The notes under the pieces are model-generated. The model was not told the origin of the DNA, searched no databases, and saw only the letters and a list, made by a program, of their open reading frames with translations. The position numbers and the translations under genes are program-made. DNA of 40,123 bases from Sorangium cellulosum (GTDB lineage Bacteria > Myxococcota_A > Polyangia > Polyangiales > Polyangiaceae): the NCBI GenBank assembly GCA_020720045.1, contig DYPH01000045.1:1-40123 (forward strand). Direction: 5' to 3'. Each line of letters begins with the position of its first letter. Position 1 is the stretch's first letter. Shown one piece after another: positions 31,790 through 40,091 of this stretch.

Positions 31790-32946
31790 TCGACTTGGGT
31801 CGGCGTCATCGACGCACCGGCCAGCTGTCCGCAGGCCGCCGCCACGTCGGAGCCGCCACTGTAACGCTTCTTTGTAGGCGCGCCAAGTGCTGACAAGATT
31901 TCACGAAAAGCGTCTTCGCGCTCCGGCGAAGTCCGCGTAAACGGATCGTCGGCGCCGATCGCATTGTAGGGAATCACGCTCACGCGCGGGCGGCGACCGC
32001 TCGCCTCCTCAAAGCGCCGAACCAACGCCGCGAGTGCTTCCGCATGGCTCGCGTCGTCGTTCACGCCGGCCAGCGGCGTATAGGCAAAAAGCGGGGAAAG
32101 ACCGGTTGTCTGTGCATGATGCACAACAGCGTCAAAGACCTCATCAAGCGCGTGCGTCTTCGCAATCGGCATCAGCCTCTTGCGTGCCTCCGGGAGGGCG
32201 CTCCCGAGGGACCAACCGAGGCGGACTTTCGGCTCCTGCGACGCAAGTCTACGAATTCCCGCAGGAAGTCCGGATGTCGTCACCGTGATCGCCCGCGCGT
32301 CGACCGACATCGCACTCGGTTCCTTGAGCACCGAGATCGCTTGAAACACGCGATCGGCATTGGCGAGCGGCTCCCCCATGCCCTGAAAGACGACGCCATG
32401 GACGCGACCGCCCGCCGGCAGCCGCTCGCCGACGATTCGGATCTGCTCGAGAATTTCCCAAGCTTCCAGGTTTCGCTTGAGCCCGAGCTTCCCGGTCGCA
32501 CAAAACACGCAGCCGAGGGCGCAGCCTACTTGGGAACTCACACAGACGGAGAAGCGACCGGTCTTTTCCAGAGGAATTCTGACCGCTTCAACGGCGTGGC
32601 CATCGTGGGTACGAAACAGGTACTTTACAAACGGGTCGAGGGCGCTCGCCTGCTCCTCGACGACCGCCAACGTTGGGACGTGCCCAAAGCGAGCGACCGC
32701 CTCAATCGCAACGCGACGCACTTCGGGAATCGGCGTCGCAAGCGCGGCCTGCCCAATCCGTGTATGATGCACCCGACTAACGATTTTGCGTGCCTCCCGC
32801 AGGGTGATCGCGGGGACGGCCGCGACGAGTGCCTCTGGCGTAAACGCTTGAAGCGCTGGCAATTTTTCAACAAGCGTCGGTGACGGCGGCGCTTCGGCGG
32901 CCATACCGGACGGGGCTAGCGGGAGGCGGATCACGGCTTCGGGCAC
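31786..32946 (-). CDS. rlmN: 23S rRNA (adenine2503-C2)-methyltransferase RlmN
   Basis: RlmN is a radical-SAM enzyme that methylates A2503 of 23S rRNA (and A37 of some tRNAs). The 386-residue protein has the cluster motif CALGCVFC (Cys142, Cys146, Cys149) and Cys135 in CVSSQVGC. It also has GMGEPLAN, the substrate block VRLGWSLGSALPEARKRLMPI, and the methyl-carrying Cys372 in AACGQLAG near the end. The paired cysteines 135 and 372 match those used in the RlmN two-step mechanism. The start is GTG at 32946; an in-frame ATG at 32904 is an alternative. It is transcribed divergently from tatB. Cfr is the close relative, but nothing here specifically indicates it. Confidence 0.92.
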   Translation of the reverse strand: MPEAVIRLPLAPSGMAAEAPPSPTLVEKLPALQAFTPEALVAAVPAITLREARKIVSRVHHTRIGQAALATPIPEVRRVAIEAVARFGHVPTLAVVEEQASALDPFVKYLFRTHDGHAVEAVRIPLEKTGRFSVCVSSQVGCALGCVFCATGKLGLKRNLEAWEILEQIRIVGERLPAGGRVHGVVFQGMGEPLANADRVFQAISVLKEPSAMSVDARAITVTTSGLPAGIRRLASQEPKVRLGWSLGSALPEARKRLMPIAKTHALDEVFDAVVHHAQTTGLSPLFAYTPLAGVNDDASHAEALAALVRRFEEASGRRPRVSVIPYNAIGADDPFTRTSPEREDAFREILSALGAPTKKRYSGGSDVAAACGQLAGASMTPTQVD

Positions 32947-33048
32947 GGCGCGGGACTAGCAGGGCTCTCCGCACGGGCGAGCAACTCTTTCCATCGTGGA
33001 AAAATAGCGGCAGTAGATCTCCGCCCTTGGAGTATCTAGCCGGTCCAG

Positions 33049-33579
33049 ATGTTCGGTTTCAGCTTCTGGGAGATCGTCGTGATTGCGCTCGTCACGCTCG
33101 TCGTGACCGGTCCTAAGGAGCTCCCCAAAATGCTCCGGAAGGTCGGCCAGTGGTCGGGAAAGCTCCGGCGTATGGCGACCGATCTTCGCGCGCAGAGCGG
33201 GATCGACGACGCGCTGAACGCCGAAGGCCTCGGAGCAGATATTGCAGAAATCCGAAGACTTGCACGCGGGGAGCTGACGGACGTGCGTGCCCTGGCCACC
33301 CTCGATTCGCCCCGACGGCCGCCGCCGCAAGAGTCGCCTGAACGGCCCGAAGGATCGTCGCCTTCGGGGGCGCGAGAAGCGTCGCTCCCACGCGGCTACG
33401 GCCTCGAAGCGGCCGCTCTTGAGCGCGAGTACCCCGCCGAAGGGATCGACAGCCGCGGCGCCCTCCCCGACTCCGCCCATGTCTACGAAGGGGCCCTCCC
33501 CGAGAGTTCGTTCGCGACCGATAGCTTCTGGCTCACTGGCGAATCGCCCACCGTTGCCCCCGAAGAGAGCGCATCGTGA
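33049..33579 (+). CDS. tatB: Twin-arginine translocase subunit TatB
   Basis: This is a 176-residue protein with the TatA/B layout: the start MFGFSFWEIVVIALVTLVVTGPKELPKMLRKVGQW gives a short N-terminal helix with Glu8, a Gly-Pro hinge and an amphipathic helix. A long charged, Pro-rich tail follows. Glu8 and the length favour TatB over TatA. The overlap with tatC (GTGA) confirms the pairing. TatA is not in the window. Confidence 0.9.
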   Translation: MFGFSFWEIVVIALVTLVVTGPKELPKMLRKVGQWSGKLRRMATDLRAQSGIDDALNAEGLGADIAEIRRLARGELTDVRALATLDSPRRPPPQESPERPEGSSPSGAREASLPRGYGLEAAALEREYPAEGIDSRGALPDSAHVYEGALPESSFATDSFWLTGESPTVAPEESAS

Positions 33580-34385
33580 CCGCACCGACCGACCTCCACG
33601 CCGCGGATCCTGAGGCAGACGTCCGAATGACGCTCTGGGAGCACCTCGCCGAACTCCGCAATCGCCTCGTGCGCGCCGCCCTCGGTCTCCTCGGCGGAGG
33701 TATTTTCTGCTGGGTCTACCGGGTCGAGATCCTTGCGTGGCTCGTCCGCCCCTACGAAAACGGCTGGCACGAGCGTGGACTGCCCGGTCAACCCGAACTT
33801 CAAACGCTCTCTCCCGCCGACGTCTTCGTCGGCTACATGCAGCTTTCGCTTGTGGGCGGATTGATTCTGGCGATTCCGATCGTCTTTTATCAGCTGTGGG
33901 CCTTCATCAGCCCGGGTCTCTATTCGCGAGAAAAGCGGTTTATTCTTCCGTTCGTCTTCTTCTCGACCGGACTCTTCCTCTCGGGAGTTGCGTTCGCCTA
34001 CTACGTCGCGTTTCCGTTCACGTTTCGCTATTTCTTCAGTCTTCTCGGCCAGGTAGGAACGGGAGGGACTTCGCTCACGCAGCGCCCCACCCTTGAGTTC
34101 TACCTCGATTTCTCAACGCAAATGCTCTTGGCATTTGGCTTCGTTTTCGAGCTCCCCCTCTTCTTAGCGTTTCTCTCGCTCGCCGGAATCGTCTCGCCCA
34201 AGCAACTGCTGAAGTTCGGGCGCTGGGCGGTTATTCTTTCGTTCGTCGTCGGCGCCGTTGTGACGCCGGGGCCCGAAGTGACGAGCCAGCTTGCGGTGAG
34301 TGGCGCGCTCATCGTCTTGTACTTCTTGAGCGTCGGCGTCGCTTTCTTAATCGGTGATCGGCGAAAGTCGGTAGCCGAGGAGTGA
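33576..34385 (+). CDS. tatC: Sec-independent protein translocase TatC
   Basis: TatC is the six-helix core that recognises twin-arginine signal peptides. The 269-residue protein has the N-terminal signature MTLWEHLAELRNRL, the loop QLWAFISPGLYSREKR with its conserved Pro and Glu, and TPGPEVTSQ before the last helices. Several hydrophobic segments are visible (about 27-45, 85-110, 125-155, 185-212, 220-235, 243-260). The GTG start overlaps the tatB stop by four bases. The 209 bases between this gene and the YceI gene hold no gene that I can support. Confidence 0.95.
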   Translation: MTAPTDLHAADPEADVRMTLWEHLAELRNRLVRAALGLLGGGIFCWVYRVEILAWLVRPYENGWHERGLPGQPELQTLSPADVFVGYMQLSLVGGLILAIPIVFYQLWAFISPGLYSREKRFILPFVFFSTGLFLSGVAFAYYVAFPFTFRYFFSLLGQVGTGGTSLTQRPTLEFYLDFSTQMLLAFGFVFELPLFLAFLSLAGIVSPKQLLKFGRWAVILSFVVGAVVTPGPEVTSQLAVSGALIVLYFLSVGVAFLIGDRRKSVAEE

Positions 34386-34594
34386 AGGATGCGGGGACGG
34401 CAATCGGGAGTGACATTGGCAACAACGATCCCTGAGTTCAAAGCGAGTTCCGATTTTGTCGTAACCTCGTTGAACAGAATCCCGTACCGTCCGTCCGATT
34501 CCAGTTCGGGACGCACCCGCCCCTGTCTCACCCCACGCAAGTGCCCGCAACGTTGGGCGCGGCGCCGCTTCCAGGCCTTCTAAGGAGATCTCAC

Positions 34595-35128
34595 ATGAAG
34601 AAGCTCGTTTCCTCCGCCGTCGTCGCCTCGGTTCTCGCCCTCGCCTTTGCGGCGGACGCCAAGCTCGCCGGGAGAGGCTCGGCGACGTTCGAAGGCAAGC
34701 TCTCGGTCGGTGGCGGCATCAGCGGGACGTCGAACGAGGTTTCGGTCAGCGACGATGGCACGACGGTCAGCGTCGCGGTCGGCCTCAGCCACCTCGCGAC
34801 GTCGAACGAGACCCGCGACAAGCACGTGCAGGAGCACCTCGAAACCGACAAGAACCCCGCCTTCAAGACGGCAACCTTGAAGGTCGCGCGTGCGAAGCTC
34901 AAGTTCGAGGGGGGTGAGGGGGAAGCGGACGGGGAACTCACCATCCACGGCGTCACGAAGCCTGTGAAGTTCCACTACAAAGCGGACAAGGATGGCGCCG
35001 CGTACCGCGTGAAGGGCAATGCCCATATCAGCGTCAAGGAATACGGCATCAGCATCCCGAACTACCTTGGCGTGACGATGAAGGACGACATCGAAATCAC
35101 CGTCGCCTTCAAAGCCGCTGAACAGTGA
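34595..35128 (+). CDS. YceI-family periplasmic lipid-binding-like protein
   Basis: This is a 177-residue protein with an N-terminal signal peptide (cleavage probably near AFAADA, residue 22). The YceI lipocalin-like barrel follows: SATFEGKLSVG, the variable strands, HVQEHLETDKNPAFKTATLK, ELTIHGVTKPVKFHY and IEITVAFKA. YceI proteins bind isoprenoid-type lipids in the periplasm; the physiological ligand is rarely known. AAGGAG seven bases before ATG 34595 fixes the start. The gene is followed by a terminator hairpin. Confidence 0.92.
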   Translation: MKKLVSSAVVASVLALAFAADAKLAGRGSATFEGKLSVGGGISGTSNEVSVSDDGTTVSVAVGLSHLATSNETRDKHVQEHLETDKNPAFKTATLKVARAKLKFEGGEGEADGELTIHGVTKPVKFHYKADKDGAAYRVKGNAHISVKEYGISIPNYLGVTMKDDIEITVAFKAAEQ

Positions 35129-35149
35129 ATCAAACGACGTGATGAAGTG

Positions 35150-35175
35150 CCCCCGGGAGCAGCCGCTTCCGGGGG
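35150..35175 (+). terminator. Terminator between the YceI gene and the convergent hydrolase gene
   Basis: A 10-bp stem (CCCCCGGGAG against CTTCCGGGGG, one G-T pair) has a six-base loop and is followed by TCTTCGTTTGG. It lies 21 bases after the YceI stop. The minus-strand side has no clear T-run, so it mainly serves the plus strand. Confidence 0.75.
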
Positions 35176-35188
35176 TCTTCGTTTGGGC

Positions 35189-35896
35189 CTAACGCTCAAA
35201 GATACGGTGTTTGGCAAGAAACGAAAGCGTCTGCCCGCGGGCTGCCAGCGCGGGGCCCATCGCGTAGGCATCGCGGGCCCAGCAGTTGAATCCGTGCTGG
35301 GCGCCTTCGTGAACGCGGAGTTCTACGTCGGCGCGATTCGCAAATGCTTCACCGATCGCCGCGACGGCAGCGGCCGGGATGTGCGAGTCGGCCCCCCCAA
35401 AATGGAAGAGGAGTGGGGCCGTTGCCTCCGGGGCGCGGTCGAGAAAATGCTGGGTGCCGCCACCGTAGTAGGAGACGGCGAGATCGACGGCACCGTCGGC
35501 GGCCGCGAGAAAGGTGAGGGTTCCGCCAGCGCAGAAACCGAGTGCGGCTGTCTTCCCGGTGACTTCCGCGCGTGCCCGGAGTGTGGCCGCCGCCGCCGCA
35601 ACATCTCGGGAAAGTTGCGGAAAACCAATGGTCTGGAGAAGCTCGAAGCCGATCTTTCTTTCGTCGGAGCCGTAGCCCAGCTCGATCCGCGGCGAACGGC
35701 GCCAGAAAAGGTCCGGCGCGAGGACGACGAAGCCGTCGGTCGCATACTGCTTTGCGACCGCGCGAATGTGCGAATTGACTCCAAAAATTTCCTGGAGGAG
35801 GAGAATGCCAGGTCCGCTGCCGGTCGGCGGAAGGGCAAGGAAGCCCCCCATGGGTCCGTCGTCGGTGGCGATGTCGATCCATCCGTCGTTCGTCAT
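35189..35896 (-). CDS. Dienelactone hydrolase family protein
   Basis: This is a 235-residue alpha/beta hydrolase. The catalytic triad reads Cys122 (GFCAGG), Asp170 (GGADSH) and His201 (GAQHGF), with the supporting Glu36 (LLLQEIFGVN). These positions are almost identical to those in Pseudomonas dienelactone hydrolase (123, 171, 202 and 36). Such enzymes hydrolyse dienelactones in chloroaromatic breakdown, but many homologues have other ester or lactone substrates, and no catabolic genes are adjacent. ATG 35896 is chosen because the family begins there, with AAAGG about 12 bases upstream; the frame stays open further but reads antisense to another gene. Confidence 0.9.
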   Translation of the reverse strand: MTNDGWIDIATDDGPMGGFLALPPTGSGPGILLLQEIFGVNSHIRAVAKQYATDGFVVLAPDLFWRRSPRIELGYGSDERKIGFELLQTIGFPQLSRDVAAAAATLRARAEVTGKTAALGFCAGGTLTFLAAADGAVDLAVSYYGGGTQHFLDRAPEATAPLLFHFGGADSHIPAAAVAAIGEAFANRADVELRVHEGAQHGFNCWARDAYAMGPALAARGQTLSFLAKHRIFER

Positions 35897-36052
35897 GACG
35901 CGCGCACCTTTAGAAAAATCGTCGTGAGGGGGCAAAAACCCGAAAAGACCTTGAACACATTCGCCGGCGGGCTTCCTCCCGGCAAACGGAAGGTAGCCCG
36001 TTGGCCGCGCATCGTGAACGGCACATCCTGTCGAAAAGGCGATTCTAAAGGG

Positions 36053-36067
36053 TGCGCCGTTGGCGCA
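36053..36067 (-). terminator. Short hairpin after the unknown gene, weak terminator candidate
   Basis: On the minus strand the six-base arms TGCGCC and GGCGCA pair around AAC, followed by CCCTTTAG. It starts seven bases after the stop of the gene ending at 36075. The stem is short and the T-run weak. Confidence 0.3.
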
Positions 36068-36074
36068 TTGAGAG

Positions 36075-36842
36075 TCAGTGGATTTGCAGATAGAAATCGT
36101 CTTCGAACGCGTACATCGTTGCTGCCTCTGCATCACCACCGATGCCGCCGAGTGCGCCGTCGAGCTGGAATAGGAATTTCCCGGCGTTCGTCTCGGGCTG
36201 CACCCAAATCGGTGCGCCGCCCGCCCGTCCGTGAACCATCCCGAGCCGCGTGTGAAGGCGCGCGAGACGAGGGTCCTTCCTTCGGCGCGTCGCTTGGAAA
36301 AGCGCGGCGGGAACCTCGATCGGCAGACCGTCGATGAGATGCCGTGGACGCACGCCCCCAAGTCCGGTGAAGTCGCCAGCGAGGGTCATCGCGTCGATGG
36401 GGAGCACGGAAACGTACCGTCGGTTCCGCGGCCCCTCGGGGACTTCGTTGCAGAAAAGAGACACCGCTGCGGCGTCGGGAAAAACGGCGCGAAGCGACGG
36501 AAAGCGGTCGCTGAGGAGCGTCATGAGATGGCCGAGGGGGCGTCCCGCCGACCAGGGGTGACGCGACCCGAGCATCGGTCCCGGCCCTCCAATGACGCTC
36601 CGAACGGCAAGCGACCGCCGATCAGCGCCTCCAAGGGGTGCGAGGAAAGGACTCGCACCAGCCGCTTCGGCGCCCCCCGCCCAGAAGAGTTCGACGGCGA
36701 CCTTTTCCGGGTAGTCGGCGGCCAGCTCGTCCAATTTCGTGCGCAACGCGAGGAGGGGAAAGCTCCAAAGCGAGAGCACGTCGTCGCGACGATCGTCAAG
36801 CGGAGCGAGAAAGGGGAATCGGTCCGAGCGTGGTGCAGTCAT
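36075..36842 (-). CDS. Conserved-looking hypothetical protein
   Basis: This is a 255-residue cytoplasmic protein that I do not recognise. It has no signal peptide or membrane helix. Landmarks are an acidic N-terminal region (FLAPLDDRRDDVLSLWSFPLLALRTKLDELAADYPEK), a middle with SLFCNEVPEGPRNRRYVSVLPID, and a C-terminal block with WVQPETNAGKFLFQLDGA, GGDAEAATMYAF and a final EDDFYLQIH. The last block vaguely recalls the end of DUF1963/YwqG-like or SUKH-type proteins (water-soluble beta structure with a GDA turn), but the match is too weak to name. The ATG at 36842 is preferred over 36878. Its base composition matches its neighbours. It stands alone on the minus strand, 178 bases upstream of the hydrolase. 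Confidence 0.65.
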   Translation of the reverse strand: MTAPRSDRFPFLAPLDDRRDDVLSLWSFPLLALRTKLDELAADYPEKVAVELFWAGGAEAAGASPFLAPLGGADRRSLAVRSVIGGPGPMLGSRHPWSAGRPLGHLMTLLSDRFPSLRAVFPDAAAVSLFCNEVPEGPRNRRYVSVLPIDAMTLAGDFTGLGGVRPRHLIDGLPIEVPAALFQATRRRKDPRLARLHTRLGMVHGRAGGAPIWVQPETNAGKFLFQLDGALGGIGGDAEAATMYAFEDDFYLQIH

Positions 36843-37250
36843 CCCTGACGAAATAAGCACAGATTGTACCAAGCACACCTTACGTGCATGGCGCTGTTTT
36901 TACGAAAAATTCACAGCACAACTGAGAGGCAAAACCTCGCACTGCGCTAATTTGCCTCGCATGCTTCAAGGGCAGCGTTCGATGACTTCGTTCCCGGGGC
37001 CGGAACGCTTCCGAAGGGCCTGCGGTGAGGTGGATGCCGGGGAATGAGGATCGGGGGCCATGTGCGCGAGCGTTCACACCACGCGCTCACCCACGCGTCC
37101 GTCGGCGACCCCGGAGACGGCGCGGAGTTCTAGGTAAGCGCGTTCGGTGCGCCAAAAATGCCTGCGTTCCTTTACGTAAGGCGCGACGACCGATAGCGTT
37201 CCACCGTTAGGCACATCGCGTGCTAAACGGCCCCGTTCCGTGAGCCATCT
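36843..37250 (+). other. Long non-coding stretch upstream of the kinase gene
   Basis: These 408 bases lie between divergent genes, the longest gap in the window. The left part is AT-richer than the surroundings and holds a perfect 8-bp inverted repeat, GAGGCAAA (36926-36933) and TTTGCCTC (36951-36958), 17 bases apart: an operator-like arrangement. A second inverted pair CGTTCC/GGAACG (36989-36994 and 37002-37007) has a seven-base loop. I see no gene on either strand that I can support. Promoters for both flanking genes must lie here, but I cannot place -35/-10 boxes with confidence. Confidence 0.5.
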
Positions 37251-38702
37251 ATGAGCGATACTTCCGCGTCCGCGTCCCTTCCGCCCGTCCAGAGCCCTGT
37301 CGCCGGGAAGTACGAACTCGTACAAATGATTGGCCGCGGCGGGATGGGATCCGTCTGGGAAGCGCGGCACATCTCGCTCGGCTCCCGCTTCGCGATTAAG
37401 TTCATTGAGGACGACCACGCGAAAGACAAAGAGGCGCGCACGCGCTTTGACAACGAGGCGCGGGCCGCTGCGAAGATTCAGTCGAAGCACGCAATCCAGA
37501 TCTTCGATCATGGACTCACTGAAGAGGGGACCCCCTTCATCGTGATGGAAATGCTTTCGGGGGAGCCCCTCGATAAGCGCCTCGATCGAGTCGGGCGAAT
37601 GCCGCTTGCAGAAGTAGCTAAAATTCTTCAGCAAGTATCTCGCGGTGTCGCGCGGGCGCATGAGCACGGCGTCGTCCACCGGGACCTGAAACCGGAGAAC
37701 ATTTTTCTTACGCGCAGCAATGACGACGACGAGGAAGTCCCGAAAGTCCTCGATTTTGGCATTGCGAAAATGAAGGATGCGCAGAGCCTCGCTGCGAGTT
37801 CGGGGACGAAAACCGGCGCCCTCCTTGGGACGCCCTATTACATGTCTCCCGAGCAGGCGCGCGGCCTCCGGGCCGTCGATCACCGAACCGACATCTGGTC
37901 GATGGGCGTGATTGCCTTCCGGTGTGTGACGGGAAACCTCCCCTTTGATGGTGAATCTATTGGAGATTTGCTCGTAAAAATCTGCACCGCCCCGGTGACG
38001 CCGGCATCATCGTTCGTCCCTGGCCTTCCGCCCGAGTTTGATGCGTGGGTCGCTCGATCGTTGGAACGGGACCCGAGCGTCCGGTTTTCGTCGGTCGGCG
38101 AGCAGGCCGAAGCGCTCGTCGCAGTGGCCAATCACGCCGCGCGCGGGTCGCTCCCTTCCCAGGGGGGCCCCTACTCGGCGGTGCCGGCGACAACGCCGCC
38201 CCATACGCACAATCCCCACTTTTCGGCGACGCCGAACCCCTACGCAGCAACAGCAAACCCCGGCTATTACCCGCCGGGGAATCCCGGGTACGCCCCGCCA
38301 ATGGCCCACGCGAACACGCAGGGGGGCCTTTCCGCTTCGTACAACGCCCCACCGAGTGGCGCTCCCTGGGTAGCGATCGGTGTATTCACGGCGGTCGTTG
38401 CGCTTGGTGGCGCCGGCATGGCTGCGTATAAGCTCACGAAAAAGGCGCCGGTCGAGCCTCGCGCAGCAGTCATGCCGCCCGCAATGACGACGGCGGCGAA
38501 GATCGACGAGCCGATTGTCGTTCCACCGGCAGACGACCTTCCGGTCAGTCCGCCGCCTTCGGCAACGGCCCCCGCAAAGCTGCCTCCCGGGAAAACACCG
38601 CCCGTCAAGACGCCCCCAACGAAGCCGACCGCAACGGCGACCACGACAGCGACGGCTGCACCAAACAATCCCAAGGACGTCACGTCCAAGACCGGTTACT
38701 GA
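37251..38702 (+). CDS. Transmembrane Ser/Thr protein kinase (PknB-like)
   Basis: This is a 483-residue protein with a complete kinase domain (about 21-290): glycine loop IGRGGMGSVWEA at 27-38, Lys50, Glu69, catalytic HRDLKPEN at 143-150, DFG at 168-170 and SPE at 199-201. The HRD arginine next to the catalytic Asp145 marks it as an RD kinase, usually activated by phosphorylation of the activation loop (Thr/Ser in SSGTKTGALLGT). A Pro/Asn/Tyr-rich juxtamembrane region (300-368) leads to one membrane helix at about 371-393. An outer tail of Pro, Lys and Thr repeats follows, without PASTA or other sensor domains. The gene is followed after 55 bases by a TPR/barrel protein, possibly functionally linked. 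Confidence 0.93.
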   Translation: MSDTSASASLPPVQSPVAGKYELVQMIGRGGMGSVWEARHISLGSRFAIKFIEDDHAKDKEARTRFDNEARAAAKIQSKHAIQIFDHGLTEEGTPFIVMEMLSGEPLDKRLDRVGRMPLAEVAKILQQVSRGVARAHEHGVVHRDLKPENIFLTRSNDDDEEVPKVLDFGIAKMKDAQSLAASSGTKTGALLGTPYYMSPEQARGLRAVDHRTDIWSMGVIAFRCVTGNLPFDGESIGDLLVKICTAPVTPASSFVPGLPPEFDAWVARSLERDPSVRFSSVGEQAEALVAVANHAARGSLPSQGGPYSAVPATTPPHTHNPHFSATPNPYAATANPGYYPPGNPGYAPPMAHANTQGGLSASYNAPPSGAPWVAIGVFTAVVALGGAGMAAYKLTKKAPVEPRAAVMPPAMTTAAKIDEPIVVPPADDLPVSPPPSATAPAKLPPGKTPPVKTPPTKPTATATTTATAAPNNPKDVTSKTGY

Positions 38703-38757
38703 GCCGTCGTCCCGCGCCGTCCCTCGCGATGGCCCTTTCGCCCGCGATCTCTATCCC

Positions 38758-40029
38758 ATGAAATTTACTCGCACTTTTGCATTCTTCGCGACTTTTGTCC
38801 TTGCAGCTCCGGCGCTCTTTCCGGCGACCGCCTCGGCCCAGGGGTTGAGCGAGGCCGATCGGAAAAATGCGGCGCGCGCGGCGTTTGCCGAGGGGATGAC
38901 GCTGCAGGGGAGCGGTAAGTATCCGGAAGCACTTGCAAAGTTCCAGGCGGCGGAATCGCTCTTCAGCGCCCCCACAAACCAGCTCCACGTGGCCCAGTGC
39001 CAAGCTCTCACCGGGCGCCTTGTGGAGTCGGTTGAAAGCTACCGAACGATGCTCCGGACGCCGCCGGCCGAGAGCGCGCCGCAGGCGTTCAAGGATGCCT
39101 ACAAAGCGGGCCAGCGCGAACTCCCCCAGGTCGAGGGTCGCGTCCCGAAACTGACGATCGTCGTCACGCCGGCGACTTCTACGGTGACGGGCCTCTACGT
39201 GAACGATGCGGCGCTGCCGGACGCGCTCATTGGTCTGGAAAGACCGGTAAATCCGGGCACCTATCACCTGGTCGTCACCGCGACTCAGGGCAACGGCGAG
39301 ACGACGGTCACGCTGAACGAGCGCGAGTCCCGGAAGGCGACCGTCGCCGTCAACGCGGCCGGTGTCGCCTACACGCCGACGCCGCCGAACACCTACACTC
39401 CCCCGAACACCTACACGCCGCCGACCGACACCCGGCCAAACGGGACGGGGGCCACAGGCGGCACGGCGACGACGAACAGCGGCGGCTACGCAATCGCGCC
39501 GACGATCAAGCCGACGAGCAAGCCGAACAGCTTCCTGGCGGGCGGTGCCCTCGCCTACCTCGGGAACACCGCCGACGTCTCAAGCGCCGCCTATGAACTG
39601 GAGGCCGGTATCCGCCTTAAGACGCTGTATATCAGCGCAGTCTTTCAAAAAACGGCGTCGGCCGACCCAGGCATGACCGCCGTCCAGGGGCACATCGGCT
39701 ACCTGACCAACCCAGACGTTGCCGGCCTGTATTTCGAAGGCGGCCTCGGAAAGCGCTTCTTCGCGGGGACCGGTACGACCGGCGGTCCCACCCCGACCTC
39801 GGTGCAGGCGTCGGCGTCGGCCGTCGAGTACGGATTTGGGATTGGGTACCACCTCAAGTTGGGGCAGTCGTTGCGACTTATCCCAAAGATTTCAGCCTAC
39901 TACGGCTCGCTGAGTCAGCCCAGCACAAGCCGCACGGACGACAAGCTGCCAGTATTTGCGAATTCGGAGACGACCACGACGACGACGATTTTTCTCGGGG
40001 CAAGCGGCTTCTACAACCTCGATTTCTGA
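38758..40029 (+). CDS. TPR-containing outer-membrane beta-barrel-like protein
   Basis: This is a 423-residue protein. The signal peptide has its likely cleavage at ATASAQG (about residue 28). A TPR-like region follows (about 35-110, AAFAEGMTLQGSGKYPEALAKFQAAESLF). Next comes a small beta domain of PEGA type (about 125-200, with GLYVNDAALPDALIGLERPVNPGTYHLVV), then a Thr/Pro spacer containing the tandem repeat at 39385-39420. The C-terminal 150 residues alternate like barrel strands and end in Phe (SGFYNLDF), the usual outer-membrane assembly signal. This domain set is typical of myxobacterial outer-membrane proteins of unknown role. ATG 38758 starts the signal peptide. The 94 bases after the stop contain the right end repeat. 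Confidence 0.8.
   Translation: MKFTRTFAFFATFVLAAPALFPATASAQGLSEADRKNAARAAFAEGMTLQGSGKYPEALAKFQAAESLFSAPTNQLHVAQCQALTGRLVESVESYRTMLRTPPAESAPQAFKDAYKAGQRELPQVEGRVPKLTIVVTPATSTVTGLYVNDAALPDALIGLERPVNPGTYHLVVTATQGNGETTVTLNERESRKATVAVNAAGVAYTPTPPNTYTPPNTYTPPTDTRPNGTGATGGTATTNSGGYAIAPTIKPTSKPNSFLAGGALAYLGNTADVSSAAYELEAGIRLKTLYISAVFQKTASADPGMTAVQGHIGYLTNPDVAGLYFEGGLGKRFFAGTGTTGGPTPTSVQASASAVEYGFGIGYHLKLGQSLRLIPKISAYYGSLSQPSTSRTDDKLPVFANSETTTTTTIFLGASGFYNLDF
39385..39420 (+). repeat. 18-bp tandem duplication encoding YTPPNT units
   Basis: Two adjacent 18-base copies (CCGAACACCTACACTCCC and CCGAACACCTACACGCCG) differ at two positions. They encode a PNTYTP repeat in the Pro/Thr spacer before the barrel domain. 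A slippage or length-variable spacer is plausible. Confidence 0.8.
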
Positions 40030-40072
40030 AAATCGGCCGGGAGCGGTGATCGCTTTGCTGCGGGGGGCGCCT

Positions 40073-40091
40073 CTAGGTAGCTGCTCGGAAT
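40073..40091 (-). repeat. Right copy of the 19-bp inverted repeat at the window ends
   Basis: CTAGGTAGCTGCTCGGAAT is the exact reverse complement of 34-52. It ends 32 bases from the right end of the window, in the non-coding stretch after the barrel-protein gene. A small hairpin CTCC/GGAG follows directly (40093-40105). Confidence 0.75.

Noticed and set aside
37074-37250. Protein-like minus-strand reading (with FWRTERAYLELRAV) in the gap before the kinase
   Set aside because: It looks plausible for about 45 residues but has no start codon within the gap and would have to overlap the kinase gene from inside. It could be a gene remnant; without a search I cannot support it.
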